A stretch of 64,000 nt of DNA. It comes from Paramarasmius palmivorus. Its lineage: Eukaryota > Basidiomycota > Agaricomycetes > Agaricales > Marasmiaceae. A program made the position numbers and the translations under genes. The stretch is from NCBI GenBank assembly GCA_037176845.1, contig JAYKXP010000054.1, positions 62,001 to 126,000 of the forward strand, read 5' to 3'. Below, piece after piece: positions 1-12,858 of this stretch (its first letter is position 1; every line of letters starts with the position of its first letter). Under the pieces are notes generated by a model. That model ran no database searches. It was not told the origin of the DNA and saw nothing but the letters and a program-made list of their open reading frames with translations.

Positions 1-2109
1 AGAGTCGAATAGTGGATCTGTTGCTCCACTTGGGAGGGAGACGTTCACGGGTATTTTACGTGGTTTGAAGGTTCCTAGAAATGGTCAGTTTGGTTTGTAT
101 AGAGGGAAGGTAAATCTACACTAACCATCGAGAACGGCTTGTAGTACGTCTTCGTTAACTTCGATGTCTTGGGGAGGCTGTTCTGAACTCAAGTTCAGAC
201 CTTCAGGAGACCACTGGCAGGAGAGTAAAGTCTCGTTGAGCCAGCATTGCTCTCTAACGACCTGATGTGGTCTGTGAGCGGCATGGATGAGGAGGATAGC
301 TATACTCGTTACTCACCTCGAGTACACCCCAAGCCTCTTTCATACTATGTACAGGTACCTTCTCAAGCATAAATCCGGGTTCTTCGGGAGCAGTCAGCCG
401 CAACTGGAGCGGTGGATGTGAAGACGTAGGCGATCGCTATAAACGTTCAAGAGCAAGGATTCTCCCAAAGAATTCATGACTCACGTATGAAGCCGCGTAA
501 CGCTCAGGCGAAATGGGATTAGAAGGGTTCAACTGCTCCGTGGATTAGCTTCGGTTAGAGAAGTACAGCGATACGGAACATACCAACAGATCTACCCAAC
601 TGCCAGATCCGAACGACATCATTCCGACTGGACTCAGAGCCTCCATGCTACTGAATGGATTGATGACCAATTCAATGTCTCTCATTCGAGACTGACTCAT
701 GGCAATTCCTCGAGACTGCCCATTCACAGTGAAATCTAGCATCCATATGTTATGACCTGATGAATCAGGCACCGTTGCATCCAAAACAGATGCAGACAAG
801 TCTGATAGCTGAGGGAAGACATGCTCAAGGTCAGAGCCACCTGCTCCTAGAGGAAAGGTTGGTCTGGCGGTCAAGCTCGGCATCGACATTGATGCAGGGA
901 AAAGCTGGGTGTCAATTGGAGGCGACAGAACTAGCGTGCAGAGCGTGGTTCCCTTTGGTTGATCAGCGAGGAATGAACGGAGTTCCGTCAAGGACACGTC
1001 AATTTGGGGGTGGTTGCTTGTTGAATCTATTGGTCCTGTCTGCGGGAACGTGCGAACGGCCCTGAGATAGGCCAGAGGAGACATGTAAACCAAGAATGAT
1101 AGAGATGGAAAGGAGAGGTATGGAAGGGGAAGGGCATGGGAACGATGGAGGAATATGTCCAGTGGCGGTCTATCCTGACCTAAGGAACTATCAAGTGAGA
1201 TGAGTTGGAATACGTCCACATGACATGAACATGTACGTACAATGCTACTGCTTGAGCTTCGCTTTTCGCAAATGTTTCAACCACACTGCAGAGCTGGTCG
1301 ACATCGACGAACCACCTAACGCCTCCATCTTCTTTACGTTCCGCCAATTTATCCAGCATGACCAAATAGCCAAGTTCGTCCGCAATCGCTTTCCCTAGCC
1401 GGGCTGCCTCGATGGGGTTACGAATCTCTTCGGGATTCTGCACCTCCGAGAGGAAGCTTTGGAAGCTAGCCTTGAGGAAGGCATCTAACGACGACGATCC
1501 GTTCATGGTTGACCCTTCTCCAGAGGATATTGCATAGGATGTCTTGACTCCGGATATGTGAACCCTTCCTTCGGTCAAATCCACAGAAAAGTCAACGTCT
1601 ATGACAAGCACTTTTCCGCCAAAGACCAAGAGAATTCCGCCCTCCTTCTCCTCTCTGAAAGCTTCCATACCGACTTCCCGACCCCAAACCTCAAATCGCG
1701 AGACGCACCATTCGACCAATGCCAGTCTATCCAACGGTATGTCTTCTCCGTACCGACTTGTAGAACGCTTGCGCAATGTATCGACTGTTTGTTGAACATT
1801 CTGTTCTGACTAGTCGTTGATTCAGCTCATCTATTCCTCGCGTATAAAAATCATCCTAACAAGATGTAAAGAGTGTGAAAATGCAGCCTGCTGGCGAAGA
1901 GAGGAAACTAGTTTCTGGTTGGTGAAATTGGTCGCTAGATAGAGGTTGAGAGAATTCGCGACTTGATCAGTTGCTTGTATGATGTCCTGCAGAAGCCCGC
2001 ATGCCCTGTCTGCAGAGTTTGCAAAGGGATGAGTGACATTTGAGGCTAGAGCATCGTCTGCCTTGCAATTTTGGATCGTGGAGAGTAGAGTTGGTGGAAG
2101 AGTGTTCAT
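1..2109 (-). CDS. MED1: Mediator complex subunit 1 (Med1), 3' end off the window
   Basis: Subunit of the RNA polymerase II Mediator complex, acting in the nucleus as a bridge between activators and polymerase. I joined at least six exons by eye: ATG at 2109, exon 2 from about 1808 to 1241, exon 3 from 1187 to 584, then short exons down to base 1, where the gene leaves the window without a stop. Every join keeps frame, with GTACGT, GTATGT and GTGAGT donors. The Med1 family look comes from a helical N-terminus (NVQQTVDTLRKR), a central segment with LDKLAER and VDQLCSVVETF, and a later segment with WGVLEVVREQCWLNE and LLSCQW, which I associate with fungal Med1. The start chosen is MNTLPPTLL; an upstream in-frame ATG at 2172 is possible but reads basic, non-conserved sequence. 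The next gene on the same strand begins 134 bp upstream. Confidence 0.8.
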
Positions 2110-2242
2110 CAAAAGGAGCGCGTCGTGCCGGCAGGCATTTCTCTTCCTCCTTCCATTGCCGAATTCCCACAATAAGTACCCACTGTTCAGACTGAACCAT
2201 TTCTTTCAAAACCTAATACTAACAAAACTCTGAACGTTGTAA

Positions 2243-2991
2243 CTACGCGACTGACTTTGACGCAGCCCCGGCACTCTTCTTATCCGTCGCAATGTTCTTG
2301 GTGAGTTTCCCCTGTTCTTCTGACAACTTGTCCTCGAGGTCAGCGGTGTCGTCTCCTGACGCCTCAGCCTGAGCAATTTGGATCTTCAAGACTTGGCTCA
2401 ATCCAGTCAGCTTGAGAACCTTGTTCTTGATTTTGCCAACTTGCAAAGCGTCAGCTATTGTCTCTCGGTTAGTACACTTTTCTGCGGAATGACCACAACA
2501 TCTTACCGTCAGCTCCAGATGCAGCGTCGATTGCTGGGTTGAAGAGCTCAGTCTCAGCGTCTTCAGCAGCTGATCTCATGTTCTTCAAAGCCGTCTACAA
2601 AATGTCATGAGCTATGCGGTACCTTCACGGAATGGCACTTGAACAAACCAAAGTAGCATCGTCGATGGTTGCGAGATCTACTCCCTTGAAGGGGTCTGCC
2701 ACCAGGCAATCAGTACCAGCGAGATTGGACGAAGAGCCAGCAATGCTTACCGACAAAGACGGCATTGGCTTCAGCCTCAGCATTTCCTCCAACACCATCC
2801 GAAATTTGGAACTGGGCGTAGCTAGAACACGCGTCAGAGGGGCCAATAAAACGACGCGTGGGCGAAACTCACGATTGTTCTTTGAAGTTTACCTGGCGTG
2901 CAGCGATGGCTTTGCTGTCGGGAATAGGTGCTCCGCATACGGCAGCAGCAAGGGAGGAAATAGCGAGGGCGATAAAAGTGAATCGAGCCAT
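2243..2991 (-). CDS. Small secreted protein of the Agaricomycete SSP family
   Basis: Small secreted protein of unknown function. Five exons join in frame. The first encodes a clear signal peptide (MARFTFIALAISSLAAA, then VCGAPIP). The mature protein carries features I know from a widespread Agaricomycete family: YAQFQISDG, an Ala-rich segment with AEANAVFV, DPFKGVDLAT, then ALKNMRSAAEDAETELFNPA and a Lys-rich helical end with GKIKNKVLKLTG. The C-terminal third is charged and probably coiled coil. There are no catalytic motifs and few cysteines. A TATA-like element lies about 190 bp upstream. Family members are often abundant in secretomes, but I know of no assigned activity. The stop is 134 bp from the Med1 start. 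Confidence 0.85.
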
Positions 2992-3181
2992 TGGAACGAA
3001 AAGACGGCGAACTTTGGGGTGGGGATAGAAGAACAGGTGAAGTTAAAACGACAGACTCGCTGTAAAGCAGAGAAGTGCAAGCAAAGGAAAGAACGGAAAA
3101 GTAAGAGGAGGAAAAGAAGGTACGACGCCGTCAAGACTGTCGAGGTTCGAGCTGATGCTGCCCCTTCAGCAGCAACCTCTC

Positions 3182-3189
3182 TTTTATAC
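3182..3189 (-). promoter_or_regulatory. TATA-like box of the small secreted protein gene
   Basis: Minus-strand TATAAAAG about 190 bp upstream of the secreted-protein ATG. The position fits a core promoter with a leader of about 150 nt. It is a sequence match only. Confidence 0.45.
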
Positions 3190-3827
3190 TCCCCTAGGCG
3201 AGAGAAGAATTCCGTAGAATATCGCCAGGGAAACATAAAAAATCCGAGCGGTCAGCCTATTACCTGATAGATTCCTGAAGGTAAAAATAGAACAGCAAGC
3301 GTTCCTTGTTGAAATGATCAGGGACGATAATGGAAGGGCCATTTTCCATTGACACTAACAGCGTGCAGACGACTAACATGATGCTGAAAGGCTGCGTACC
3401 AGTCAGTGCTGAAGAAGAAATTGAAAGCTGTACCCATTGGCACCACCTAAAGAGTGTCCACCGAGGGATGTTGGTCGCTGTTCTCGTTAGTAGTGACGGT
3501 CCGGTTGGCATGCTGGTGACATATAATATCAGCATTTCAACGGTGTAAAACGGCGCGGACAAGGTCAGCCTGGCGAGGCAAAAGAAACGGCCTGATTTGA
3601 CTGCTGTCGTTGCAGATGTTTCGTGCACGCATCACGATCAAAAGATCGCGTTACCAAGCTATGTGTGCAAAACATGAAAAACTTCCCAGATCACAATGCA
3701 AACAGATGGTAGTGGCTCCACGAAAACAACAAGTTGATCAACCAAGACATAAAGATAAGGATACAAATGAAATGCGTAAGTAGATAATGAACATGGGAAT
3801 GCGAGACTATAATCCGAATTCAATAGA
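3190..3827. other. Intergenic region, no supported gene
   Basis: About 640 bp between the secreted-protein promoter and the stop of the long disordered-protein gene. A 122-codon minus-strand frame at 3260-3628 has no recognisable domain and no splice partner, so I do not call it. The stretch probably carries the upstream promoter of the secreted protein gene. Confidence 0.5.
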
Positions 3828-6800
3828 TCAAGTAGGTGGCCATGCGGTCGTAAGTCGAGCGTCATTCGTGCCTAAAGTCTGCCACGTCCACCTTTTCCAT
3901 TCAGACAGCGCAACAAGAAAGTCGTCCATAACTTTGAGTACGGACGCACCAAAGCCCTCGGTTCGGAAGGTTTCCCCGACTGACAGAGACCGTGAGGTGT
4001 AATTTATGGTATCCGGGATGGAGGTATATGTGTGAAGGTCTGGGTAAAACGGGTCGTAATAGGTCGTTAAGAAGTAGTGTCTGGCGTAAGCAAGGGAGGC
4101 TCTAGAGAAGGGTGACCTTGAGTATGCTAGACAACCCGGAGAGCAAGGTTCTCACCTGTACATCATGAGGACTAATAAGATTTGCAGCATCCCGAAACCC
4201 CAATAGAACCAGGAATTCCGTAAAAGTGAAATCCGAGTTGCTTGCGGGGGAGTCTAGAAAGCCAGTCAACATATTTCATGCAGTATCATTTGCTAGTAAC
4301 TTACCACGATTCTAGCCCGTCTCATACTAGCACGCAGAGGCTCGATAAACTTGCTTCTCATTTCCTCCTGAGACAGAACTCTTTCTTGAATCTGTTCCCT
4401 CTTCTCCCTTGCGTTCTGAGAAGCTTGTCGAAGCTCCTTGATGCGACTTTGTACCGAGTCATTCTGCTGAGTATGTCGTTTCTCCTTTTCCATTCCTTCT
4501 GCGAGCTCCTGAAGACCGTCCCGAACACGACTAAGAGCTTCCCTCCGGCTCAGATGCGCAAACTCGCCCAATGACGGCTCCTCCGAGGTCACAGAATCGT
4601 CAATGACATTCCCCATCGCGTCGACAATACGTATTGAACGCTGAGATGATTCAGTCCTTTTCCTTGGCTTTGGTTCCTCCTCTTCGCTTGGTAATGGACG
4701 GCCATACTCGTCCAAAACCTTCACAGTGGACTTGCGCCTGGGGCTCTTCGACCGTGACCTCTTTGAAGTCGTCGGTGAAATCGGCGTCGACGGAGGAGGT
4801 GTATAAATTGCAGGCGGAACTGGTGTCTCGGGAACTTCCTCAGCCTTTTTTCGCGGTGTTTCTGATTGCGAAGCTTCGCCTTGTATCATCGCTTTCAACC
4901 TTTCCGCCGCACCTTTAAGCTCTTCATCCTTTTGTTCTGTCTTCTCATCTGCACTGGTTGACACGAGAGCCGAAGCATCTGAGTCCAACGACTGGTCTGT
5001 CTGGAAACGTACGCTCTTTGGATGGGGCGTGGCAAGCCATCCTCCAGGTAATGCAGGAGTTTGCGGAGGGACAGAAGCGGCTCTGGATAGTGAAGCTACG
5101 GGCGTAGCAAGCCCACTATCATACTGAGTAGATTCATCTTCAAGTGCTGGTAACGAACTCGATCTTAACAAGGCATTCTGTCGTTGAGGAGCAGGAGTGT
5201 ATGACCATGCGCCTGGGGGCTTGGGGGTCTTCATCGAGGATTTATTGACAGATTGTGCAGGTGTAACTGGCGTAAGCATGTCTTGGCCTGCTTCTGACTC
5301 ATCTTCTGATTCTGAAGATGTCGATGGCGGCCCAGGAAGGTCAGGCAGACCTTTGGGTGGCGTAGGCGTCTGGAACTGTATCGCTGTCATTGAGAATGAC
5401 GATTTGCGTGGGGGAGTTGCCAATGCAAAGGCAGGCTGTTGATCTTGCTCATCCGGCGTGGACGGTGCGTCAGATGGCGGCGACGGTGGTGGTGAGGGCG
5501 GGGAAGTGATGGCAGTTTGCAGGTTTGCAGATGCATCAGAGGAAGCGGTGGGCGACGAGAGGACCTTTTGGAGACGTGCTTCGTCTCTCAAAGGTCCAGG
5601 AGGTGGAGATGTCGCTTGTGGTGTCAGCGCTTCTTCTGACTGTAACGAAGACTGGTGATGTTCTATCGATAGTTTCTCAAGCAAACTTGGAGTCTCGGAC
5701 GGTAATGATGCATTTGCTTTGACAGTCGGTGTGCTCTCTTGAGGCAATATTCCTTCTCCATCCGTATCTAGACGTTCATGAATGACTGGCCATGGAGAAA
5801 TGTAAATCGTAACTTACCTGTGAGGTCCATGTCACTGTACTCGTCATACTGCGTCTCATCTTTCTTGACAGGCTCCACGACAACGCTGGGTACTTCCAGA
5901 TGGGTCGCGCTGGACTTGTTGATCGATGTAACACTATGTCTCGAAGTCGAGGGCGATGTCGTGACATTTTCCTTGCTAGCACTGCCTTTTGCATGGGTCG
6001 AGCGAACAGGTATACCACTACCTTTACCACGACTGCTCCCTGCGAGAGACAACCGAGAACTGGCAGTAGACCGGTTGGTGAGTGGAGATGACAGAGTCCT
6101 GGAATGCCTGGGGCTGACTTTCGGTGATGCCTCTGACGTCTCTTCCGGTAATGGCGTGCGACTACGGGGGAAATGATGAAGAGAGGTGTTGGGGGAAGAC
6201 TTGGGAGGCTCCTTTCTTATGGGCGGCGTGGGCGATTCAGGACGTGCGGGTACACTGTTCAACCTAGCAGAGCGCACACTCGGAGAAGCTTTGGCAGAAG
6301 GCAGAGGTGACGCTGCACGAAGAGAGGAAGGAAATGACACCCCAAGCGAGTTCGAGGCAGGAGAAGCCTTTTCAGACCGAAGGCTTTCTGCTCTGATCCG
6401 TGAACTAGTAGTCGGTCGTTGCAGATGAGATGGTGTAGTCGGTAATGGTGATGGCGCGGGTGAAGGGATTGGTGAAGGCGGTACCGATGCAATCGACGCA
6501 TCAGAGTTCTGACGACTCCGGACATAACTATTCCGCGTATGCCAGTCTGGACGGGGTGAATTCCAATTTCGTTCTCGTTCGTGCTCCAACTCCACCGACA
6601 TCTCTCTTTCTCGTTCAGCTTCCGTGTCTATGCTCGCATGAGACAGGGCTGGGGATCCTGCACGGGAACTAGATCGAGACGAGATTGATGAGAAAGAATG
6701 GCGGTTCCTATGAAGTGTCGGTGAAGAAGCTGAGGAAATTGACAGCCTGGAACTCGGCCGTGAAGGGATACTCTGGGTTCTAGCACGTTCGACAGAGTTG

Positions 6801-8522
6801 ACGCTTGCATTGGATGACACACGGGGACGAGGTTTATTCCATTGATGTTCACGTTCTGCATTGCGCTCCTGTTCTCGCTGCTTCAGCAGTTCTCGGTCTA
6901 TGAACAAAGATCAGTGCTTCGGAATCAAATTGACGAAAATAACAACTTACACTCTGCCTGAGAGCCTATGGAGCTCCCTCTTGACGAATGCTCATCTACA
7001 CTCCGAAGGGACGCATTACTGCTTCTTCGAGCCAGCGAGCCAGACCCAGAACTACGTGGAAAATGTATCGAAGGTGAACTGCTTCGAAGTGATGTCGCAT
7101 TCATAGAATGTCGGTGCTTCAAATCGGGGGTTCCTGTGCGAGGAACTGGTCGATTCCAACTATGCTCGCGTTCGTGCAAAAGATCAGAGTTATCCGCTGA
7201 TGACCTGCGTGATCCTCCTGCATGAGCACTGGGAGTGAAACCATTGGGAGTGGATGAAGGGAAAGAGTATCGAGATTTTAGTTCAGTGTGTTTAGTGTGA
7301 TCTCGGGAGGAAGTAGAAGTGTCTGGATGCTGTGAGACTGGTAACCTGGAAACCGATTTGCGAGTGCTGGGTGAAATAGTAGTGGGTGATGTCCTCGGTG
7401 GTGGTGATTGATTTTGTTCGAGAATAGGCTGCGAGTTGCCTTCGTAACTGTCGAAAGCATCCATTGCCTGTTGCATCTCCGAGTCTTGATCAAGTAGGTC
7501 TAGATCACCAAGTCAGTTCTACATGTATTAAGCGAAGGGGAATAGACTGACTGGACCGGAACTGTGAATTGAAGGACATCTTCAAGGAATGCTGTGGGGT
7601 GCTGGTAGCAGCGGGCGGCGTGGCACGGGAAGAATTCAAACCACGCAGAAAGGTGGCAGTATCCATGCTTTCGTCTGCGCCTGATTGTGACATTAAGAAG
7701 AGGGTATGTATGATAGAAAGATAAGACGAACTGCTGAGGGGCGCGTCTGATAGCAATTGGTCTTGCAGAGCAGAAGCACCTGACAATCCTTCACGCATGA
7801 GGTTGAATGTAGATGCCTGAGATATCTTGATGGAGTTGGGTGTCTGCGTGAATTCTGTGTCGAGTTAGTATGAGTTGTTAGACATAAATCTGGTTACTTG
7901 AGTACAACGTACTGATGGCAGGATCAACTTCATCGTCACTCAAACTCTTCCGTTTTCCCTTGTTTTCACCGCGGTCTCTCCAAGCCTTCTCGACTCTAGG
8001 ACTGGCCTCTACTTCACTGGCATCAAAACTATTCCTTCTCTTCGCCTTTCCCTTGAGATCTTTTCGAGGCGTGTCTCCGGGTTCTCGGAGGGCTCGCGAG
8101 AACAGATCCTTGAGACTTTCGCGTGCAAAACTGGGCTGGGTTGAACCATACTGTGGTACGTCCGAGTCCGACTCTATTAAGTCTATAGTGGTGGCGGTGG
8201 AAAGCTCTTGTGGTGGAAGGCGAGCTGTTCTGGTCGCTTTAACAGTATCATTACTATTTGGGACGAGAGAAAGTAGAGCCCTAAGCCGCGCTGCGGGGGT
8301 GTCTTCTGGATACTCTGCATCCGAATTTGTTGAAACAGGTAATGTGGAAGAGACAGGTAGCTTGGGCGTGTCCTCTTGATTTTCTCGGTCATCATCGGCA
8401 TTGTGAAAGTCTGGAAGACGGGATGGGCCAGCAACTGGAGAAGAGTCGTTGAAGGATATTGGATGTTGCCGAGAGACTCTGAGACGGGGATGAGGGGGTA
8501 TCGCAGAGCTGGGCGTCTCCAT
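3828..8522 (-). CDS. Long disordered Ser/Pro-rich protein with one C-terminal membrane helix
   Basis: Unrecognised protein of roughly 1,400 residues. ATG at 8522 (METPSSAIPP) opens a first exon to about 7915; further exons follow at 7858-7740, 7690-7550, 7500-6960, 6907-5815, 5760-4305, about 4251-4155 and about 4100-3828. Joins are in frame (for example DPAI to KFTQTPN). Most of the protein is low complexity, rich in Ser, Pro, Thr and Arg, with many SP/TP sites. Near the end comes a basic helical segment, then one hydrophobic span (WFYWGFGMLQILLVLMMY) and about 90 more residues ending TTAWPPT. The layout suggests a large cytoplasmic or nucleoplasmic disordered region anchored by a single helix, as in some inner nuclear membrane or spindle-pole proteins; that role is inference. 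It shares a 105 bp promoter with the GT61 gene. Confidence 0.7.
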
Positions 8523-8627
8523 GGCCGTTGGAGAACAAGCCTTGCCTTGCCTCGCCTCGCGCGACTATTGTTCTCGGATATACAAACCATCATTTTCCCA
8601 CACTCTCTACACGAGGCGTCGACCACC
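8523..8627. promoter_or_regulatory. Compact bidirectional promoter
   Basis: Only 105 bp separate the ATG of the disordered membrane protein (minus) from the ATG of the GT61 gene (plus), so both 5' leaders and core promoters must share this segment or reach into each other's transcribed region. The GT61 start has a strong context (CCACCATGCC). No TATA box is evident. Confidence 0.6.
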
Positions 8628-10343
8628 ATGCCTCCCTCAATGTTTCGTCGACGAGACCTTGTTCTCTTTTCTCTGGGAGCAATGGCTTTCTATTTTACCT
8701 CAAATCTTCTCATTCAAAGGGATCTTGTTCTCGTCGACAATCGCGTATCAGTTGAAGAAACTGTCACGAAACCTCAAGTCAAGTTTGCAGATACAGGAGT
8801 TCTAGTTCATACACCAGGATGGACCCTATTCAAGAATCTATACATGTCCAATGGCACACTACACATTGTCACCAATGAACCATCTTCCAAGTTTCCGCCA
8901 CTCCGACATATGATCAGCAAGAGTTTGTGGGCATACGCGACTCCGGAAAACATCGCAGCTCGAGAGCCGACGCCTCTGGAGATGGACTTTGTATCGCTAG
9001 AAGAAGCGCGAGCTCGCTGGGATGGTCACATTTCAACTATCGAAGGCACTACGGTAAGTCGAAATGTTATACCCGACCTCGGTAAGCTCTCACATCTATA
9101 TGGATAGATCCTCAATAACGACCCTTCGCAATTCCTCGACCATTACTATCACTTTGTCGGCGAATACTTCTTTGGGCTTTGGGCTTTTCTTCGTGGTGCT
9201 CTTGCAATGAATCTCATATCACCAAAGAAATCTACTTCAAATCACGTCTTCAACTCTCATCTACCTCAACTCTTCGATCGATTCATGTACACCAATGTTG
9301 CTTCAGAAGAATGGCGAGATGGACTAGGCTTCAACGGGTACTTTCTTCGCGGTTTATTCCCTTCCTTACCTGTTGAAACAGTAGAAGACAGAGTCCAAGC
9401 TACATCACCTTCCATCTCACTATCACAGCAATTCCTTCGAGAGAGCATAGCATTTCCCCATCGTCTTACTTGCCGATCGCAGTGCTGCTTTCAGAGGCGA
9501 ACACTGTGGCTTTACTCAACGGACTGCAGCTGAAGCCTGGGAGTATATGGTTAAAACTGGTGCACTTGACAGACAAGGCCGATGGTGGGGTGATAGTCGA
9601 TGGGTTATGTTGCGCTACGCTGGCTTAATGACCAATGACGAAGTCTTCGCGGAACAGTTAGGGGAAGACCATCTTGTTGGAACGCAAGTACTCTTGTCAG
9701 GGAACCCAGACTCAAAGCAACTCAGGGCATCCATGAATGTCACACTACCACTACCGACGCAAATGCGGATTGTGTACATCGATCGACAGAATGGACGCCG
9801 CCGTCTTGTGCAGAAATATCATGAAGAACTCGTTCGCGCGTTGGAGGAACTTGTTTTACGAAAGAGAGAAGAAGGAAAAGACTGGGAGTTGGATGTCATT
9901 CATGCAGAGAGGCTGAGTAAAGATGAACAACTGAATTTTGTTTCACAAGCAACGGTGGGCCATACGTTCTCGGCTCGTTCCCTAGACTCACATCTCTTAG
10001 ATCCTCTTGGGGTTCATGGTAATGGTCTGACCCATCTCGTCTGGATGAAACCCACGCCAGTGTCAGCTGTCATTGAACTATTCTACCCAGGTGGCTTCGC
10101 GAAGGACTATAAGTGGACAACCCGAGCGTTAGGCATGAGGCACTTTGCAGTGTGGAACGATACGTGAGTGCACCCGCTGTATAATCGATATTTCGCACTT
10201 AACCAGCCAATAGAGCTTTGACATACCCAAACCAGCCTCAGTACGCAGATTACTCGGAAGGATTCCAAGGAAACTACATCCCTGTTCACGGGCCAACCAT
10301 AGCCAAGGTTGTCGAAGACCGACTAGAAGGGAGAACCCCTTGA
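8628..10343 (+). CDS. GT61-family glycosyltransferase (DUF563)
   Basis: Type II membrane glycosyltransferase of family 61, expected to act in the Golgi or ER on N- or O-linked glycans; donor and acceptor cannot be read from sequence. An N-terminal signal anchor (LVLFSLGAMAFYFTSNLLI) follows a short basic tail. Family features are DHYYHFVGEYFFG, LLADRSAAFRGEHCG, RIVYIDRQNGRRR and the C-terminal HGNGLTHLVWM block typical of GT61. Introns lie at about 9054-9107, just before position 9451 (acceptor CATAG, without which the frame breaks at a stop) and about 10164-10210. The donor of the second intron is ambiguous between several GT sites near 9380-9400. An in-frame extension upstream to 8376 exists, but the ATG at 8628 has a better context and starts directly at the anchor. 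Confidence 0.85.
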
Positions 10344-10476
10344 TGTACAATGCGAACAGTTATATTGAAACCGACTTCGCAATATCGTATATTATTACTA
10401 GAGTATGTACCACATGAACCCCATTGAATGCATCCCCAAAAATTACACGTCGTATGGATACAATCACTTTCAATCA

Positions 10477-12858
10477 TTACACGAGCATTCCCCTGTGAAG
10501 AAAAGCAAAACATAGCATCAGGAACGGGAAAAACACACAAGACATTGGTGTCAATATGGAACGGGAGACTCACGCAATACCAGCTGTCTGCATCGTCGAC
10601 AGGAAACCACAAACCATGGCGGAGAATGCAATTTTTGCGATTATACTCTTCCTGGAAGGTGCCATGGCGCCCAAGACACCGATCTGGATACCGAGGGATC
10701 CCAAGTTTGCGAATCCACAAAGGGCATAGGTGGCGATTGTGTGAGCACGATGGGAAAGGGGGTTGGGGCCTTCCGTTATCGCTTTGAGATCACCGTAGGC
10801 GACAAACTCGTTTGCGACGAGCTTGGTTGCGAGAAGCTCAGATACACGAAGGATTTCGGGACGGGGAACTCCCATGAAGAAGGTGATTGGGTAGAGGATG
10901 TACTTGAGGACGAGCTGGATGGTTAGTTCTGTGATGCCGAATCCTCTTCCGATCCATGTGAGCAGGCCGTTGAGACTGCCATAACGAGTTAGGACAAGGA
11001 GACAGAGTGGCGTTGTGAGGGCTTACGCAGCAATCAAAGACACGACAGTAAGCACATTCGTCCTAGCGTAGAATTAGAGGCTGGCTCCATTCGACAAAAA
11101 AAGAAACCCAACGTACAAGATTTGCCCGGCGACAACGAGACCAAAGACAGCGCCATTACTGAACGCATGCACAACGTTGGTCTGCAGGGGGATAGTATAA
11201 GATGACCTGTGCACTGACGCTTAAAAGCTGTCCATACCGGTCGGTTCTTCTCTTCGCCACGGTCAACGATGACGCGACCACGAGTAACAGGCTCATCGAG
11301 TTCCGGATAGCGAATCTTGCTTATAGCAATGGAAGCGGGGATACTCATGACCGAAGAGGTGACAAGATTTTCGGGAGGAACACCCATGCCAATGTAAGCA
11401 GCCATGACGGAACCAGCAATGCAGGAGAAACCAGAAGTCATGGTGAGATCTTGAAAAAGGAGTAAGATCTAAGCCAATTACGACTGAGAAATTACATACG
11501 AAGCTCAGAGGCCGTCATTACTAGATTGTAGAGAGTAAGCGATGAATTACAACAATACCAAAGGATGGACTTACAATCAACGTAAGGGCGCACCAAACAA
11601 GCAGACTCTCCTTGACCAATCCAGGGTGAGGAAGCAGCTACGACCGCCTCAGCACCTGAGATGTTCATGATCTTGAAGAAGAACCAAGCGCTAGGAGCGT
11701 TTGTGAGAATGACGCGTCAAAAGGTCGTTCAATGTAGCGCACAATTTAGCAAGAATCCATTGCATGACGCCGAGGTAGTAAAGTGCTTGAATGAAGGCAA
11801 TGAAGAAGATGATAGCGGCAAGCTTTGGATATCATTAGTAGGTTCTTCGTGCAGGGATCTAGCAAAGACATACCGTGTTGATGAAGAAGAAATGCATTCC
11901 AATGACCTCCACATTGAAGAAGAAGGCAGCACCATCCTCTGACTGTGCCAAGAAGTCGGCTGCAAGGGTTGCTACCCACTTGAAGATGGAGAAACCAGCG
12001 CCACTCTTGAGCACAAAAAGGGCGACAGCTTGTTGCGCGAAGAGCCCGACGATAACGGTTGGCCTTGTGATGGTTGAACATCAAAGCGCCATTTATGGAT
12101 ATTGGATTACGCACCAGGGGATATGGGAACGGAACTTGGAGGCAGCGACGAAGCAGAGTTGGAAAAAGACTAGTCCGGAGACAGAGATAACCCGATCCAC
12201 GTAAGTAGAACCCTTTCAAGGAGCTAAGAAGAGCCATACAACGAGGAATAGAAGAGGTCTTACATTGTCGGGGGTGAAACCAAACGCCGAACCAAATACG
12301 ATTGCAACTAGAGCCAACCATCCAAGACCAAGCCTCACTGAGTAGGGAAGCTTGAAGAATGGATCTGACACCGTAGTACCCCAAATGGCTCCAACAGGTT
12401 TCGTCACAACTCGATTAGGAATAAACCTGAACGCGATGACACTGACGAAAAAAAGTTTCCAGCAAGGTCTTTCGCGATATAAAAAATATGCACGTACAGG
12501 AGGAAGAACCATGCCCATACAGTCTGAACGATCCTGTAGACTTGTTGAGCAAATCGTATCTTTCATCCTGTGAAGAGTGTCACACGAACCATCGATGCCT
12601 GGTAGCCTTGAGAACGGTTGCACTAATCCACCAGCCAAGAATAACGGCTGCGATTGCAATTAGGATGAACGGCCGGAATCGTTGGTAAAGGGTGGGGGGT
12701 TTAGCCTCTTCTTGGTGAATACGTTCTTCTCCGTTGTTGAGAACGACTTCGGGGTCGACCCGCTTTTCGTCGAGAGATCCTGATGATTGAGATTGTCTTC
12801 GCTGGACAGGAAGTGATTCTGTCACAGGAGTGCGAGGAGGATCCGCGAATGTCGCCAT
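10477..12858 (-). CDS. Concentrative nucleoside transporter (CNT family)
   Basis: Plasma-membrane symporter for nucleoside uptake. The N-terminal 60 residues are hydrophilic ([15 protein letters not shown]), followed by many hydrophobic segments spread over about ten exons. Diagnostic CNT C-terminal blocks are present: [14 protein letters not shown] sequence read as [13 protein letters not shown], and [18 protein letters not shown], which form the nucleoside- and cation-binding core. Another segment reads [18 protein letters not shown], matching the gate domain. The last exon is short: a GTGAGT donor after QTAGIA joins an acceptor (TTCTTCACAG) and reads GMLV before the stop at 10477. Without this splice the frame also ends at once, so the C-terminus is certain to within a few residues. 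Convergent with the GT61 gene (134 bp between stops). Confidence 0.88.

Noticed and set aside
3260..3628. 122-codon minus-strand open frame upstream of the secreted protein gene
   Set aside because: No domain, no splice partners and no typical start context; it lies where promoter sequence is expected.
8376..8627. In-frame N-terminal extension of the GT61 protein
   Set aside because: It overlaps the divergent gene's first exon and lacks conservation features; the ATG at 8628 has a better context and directly precedes the signal anchor.
9380..9460. Apparent frameshift in the GT61 gene
   Set aside because: An intron with acceptor CATAG at about 9,450 restores the conserved LLADRSAAFRGEHCG frame, so no lesion is needed.
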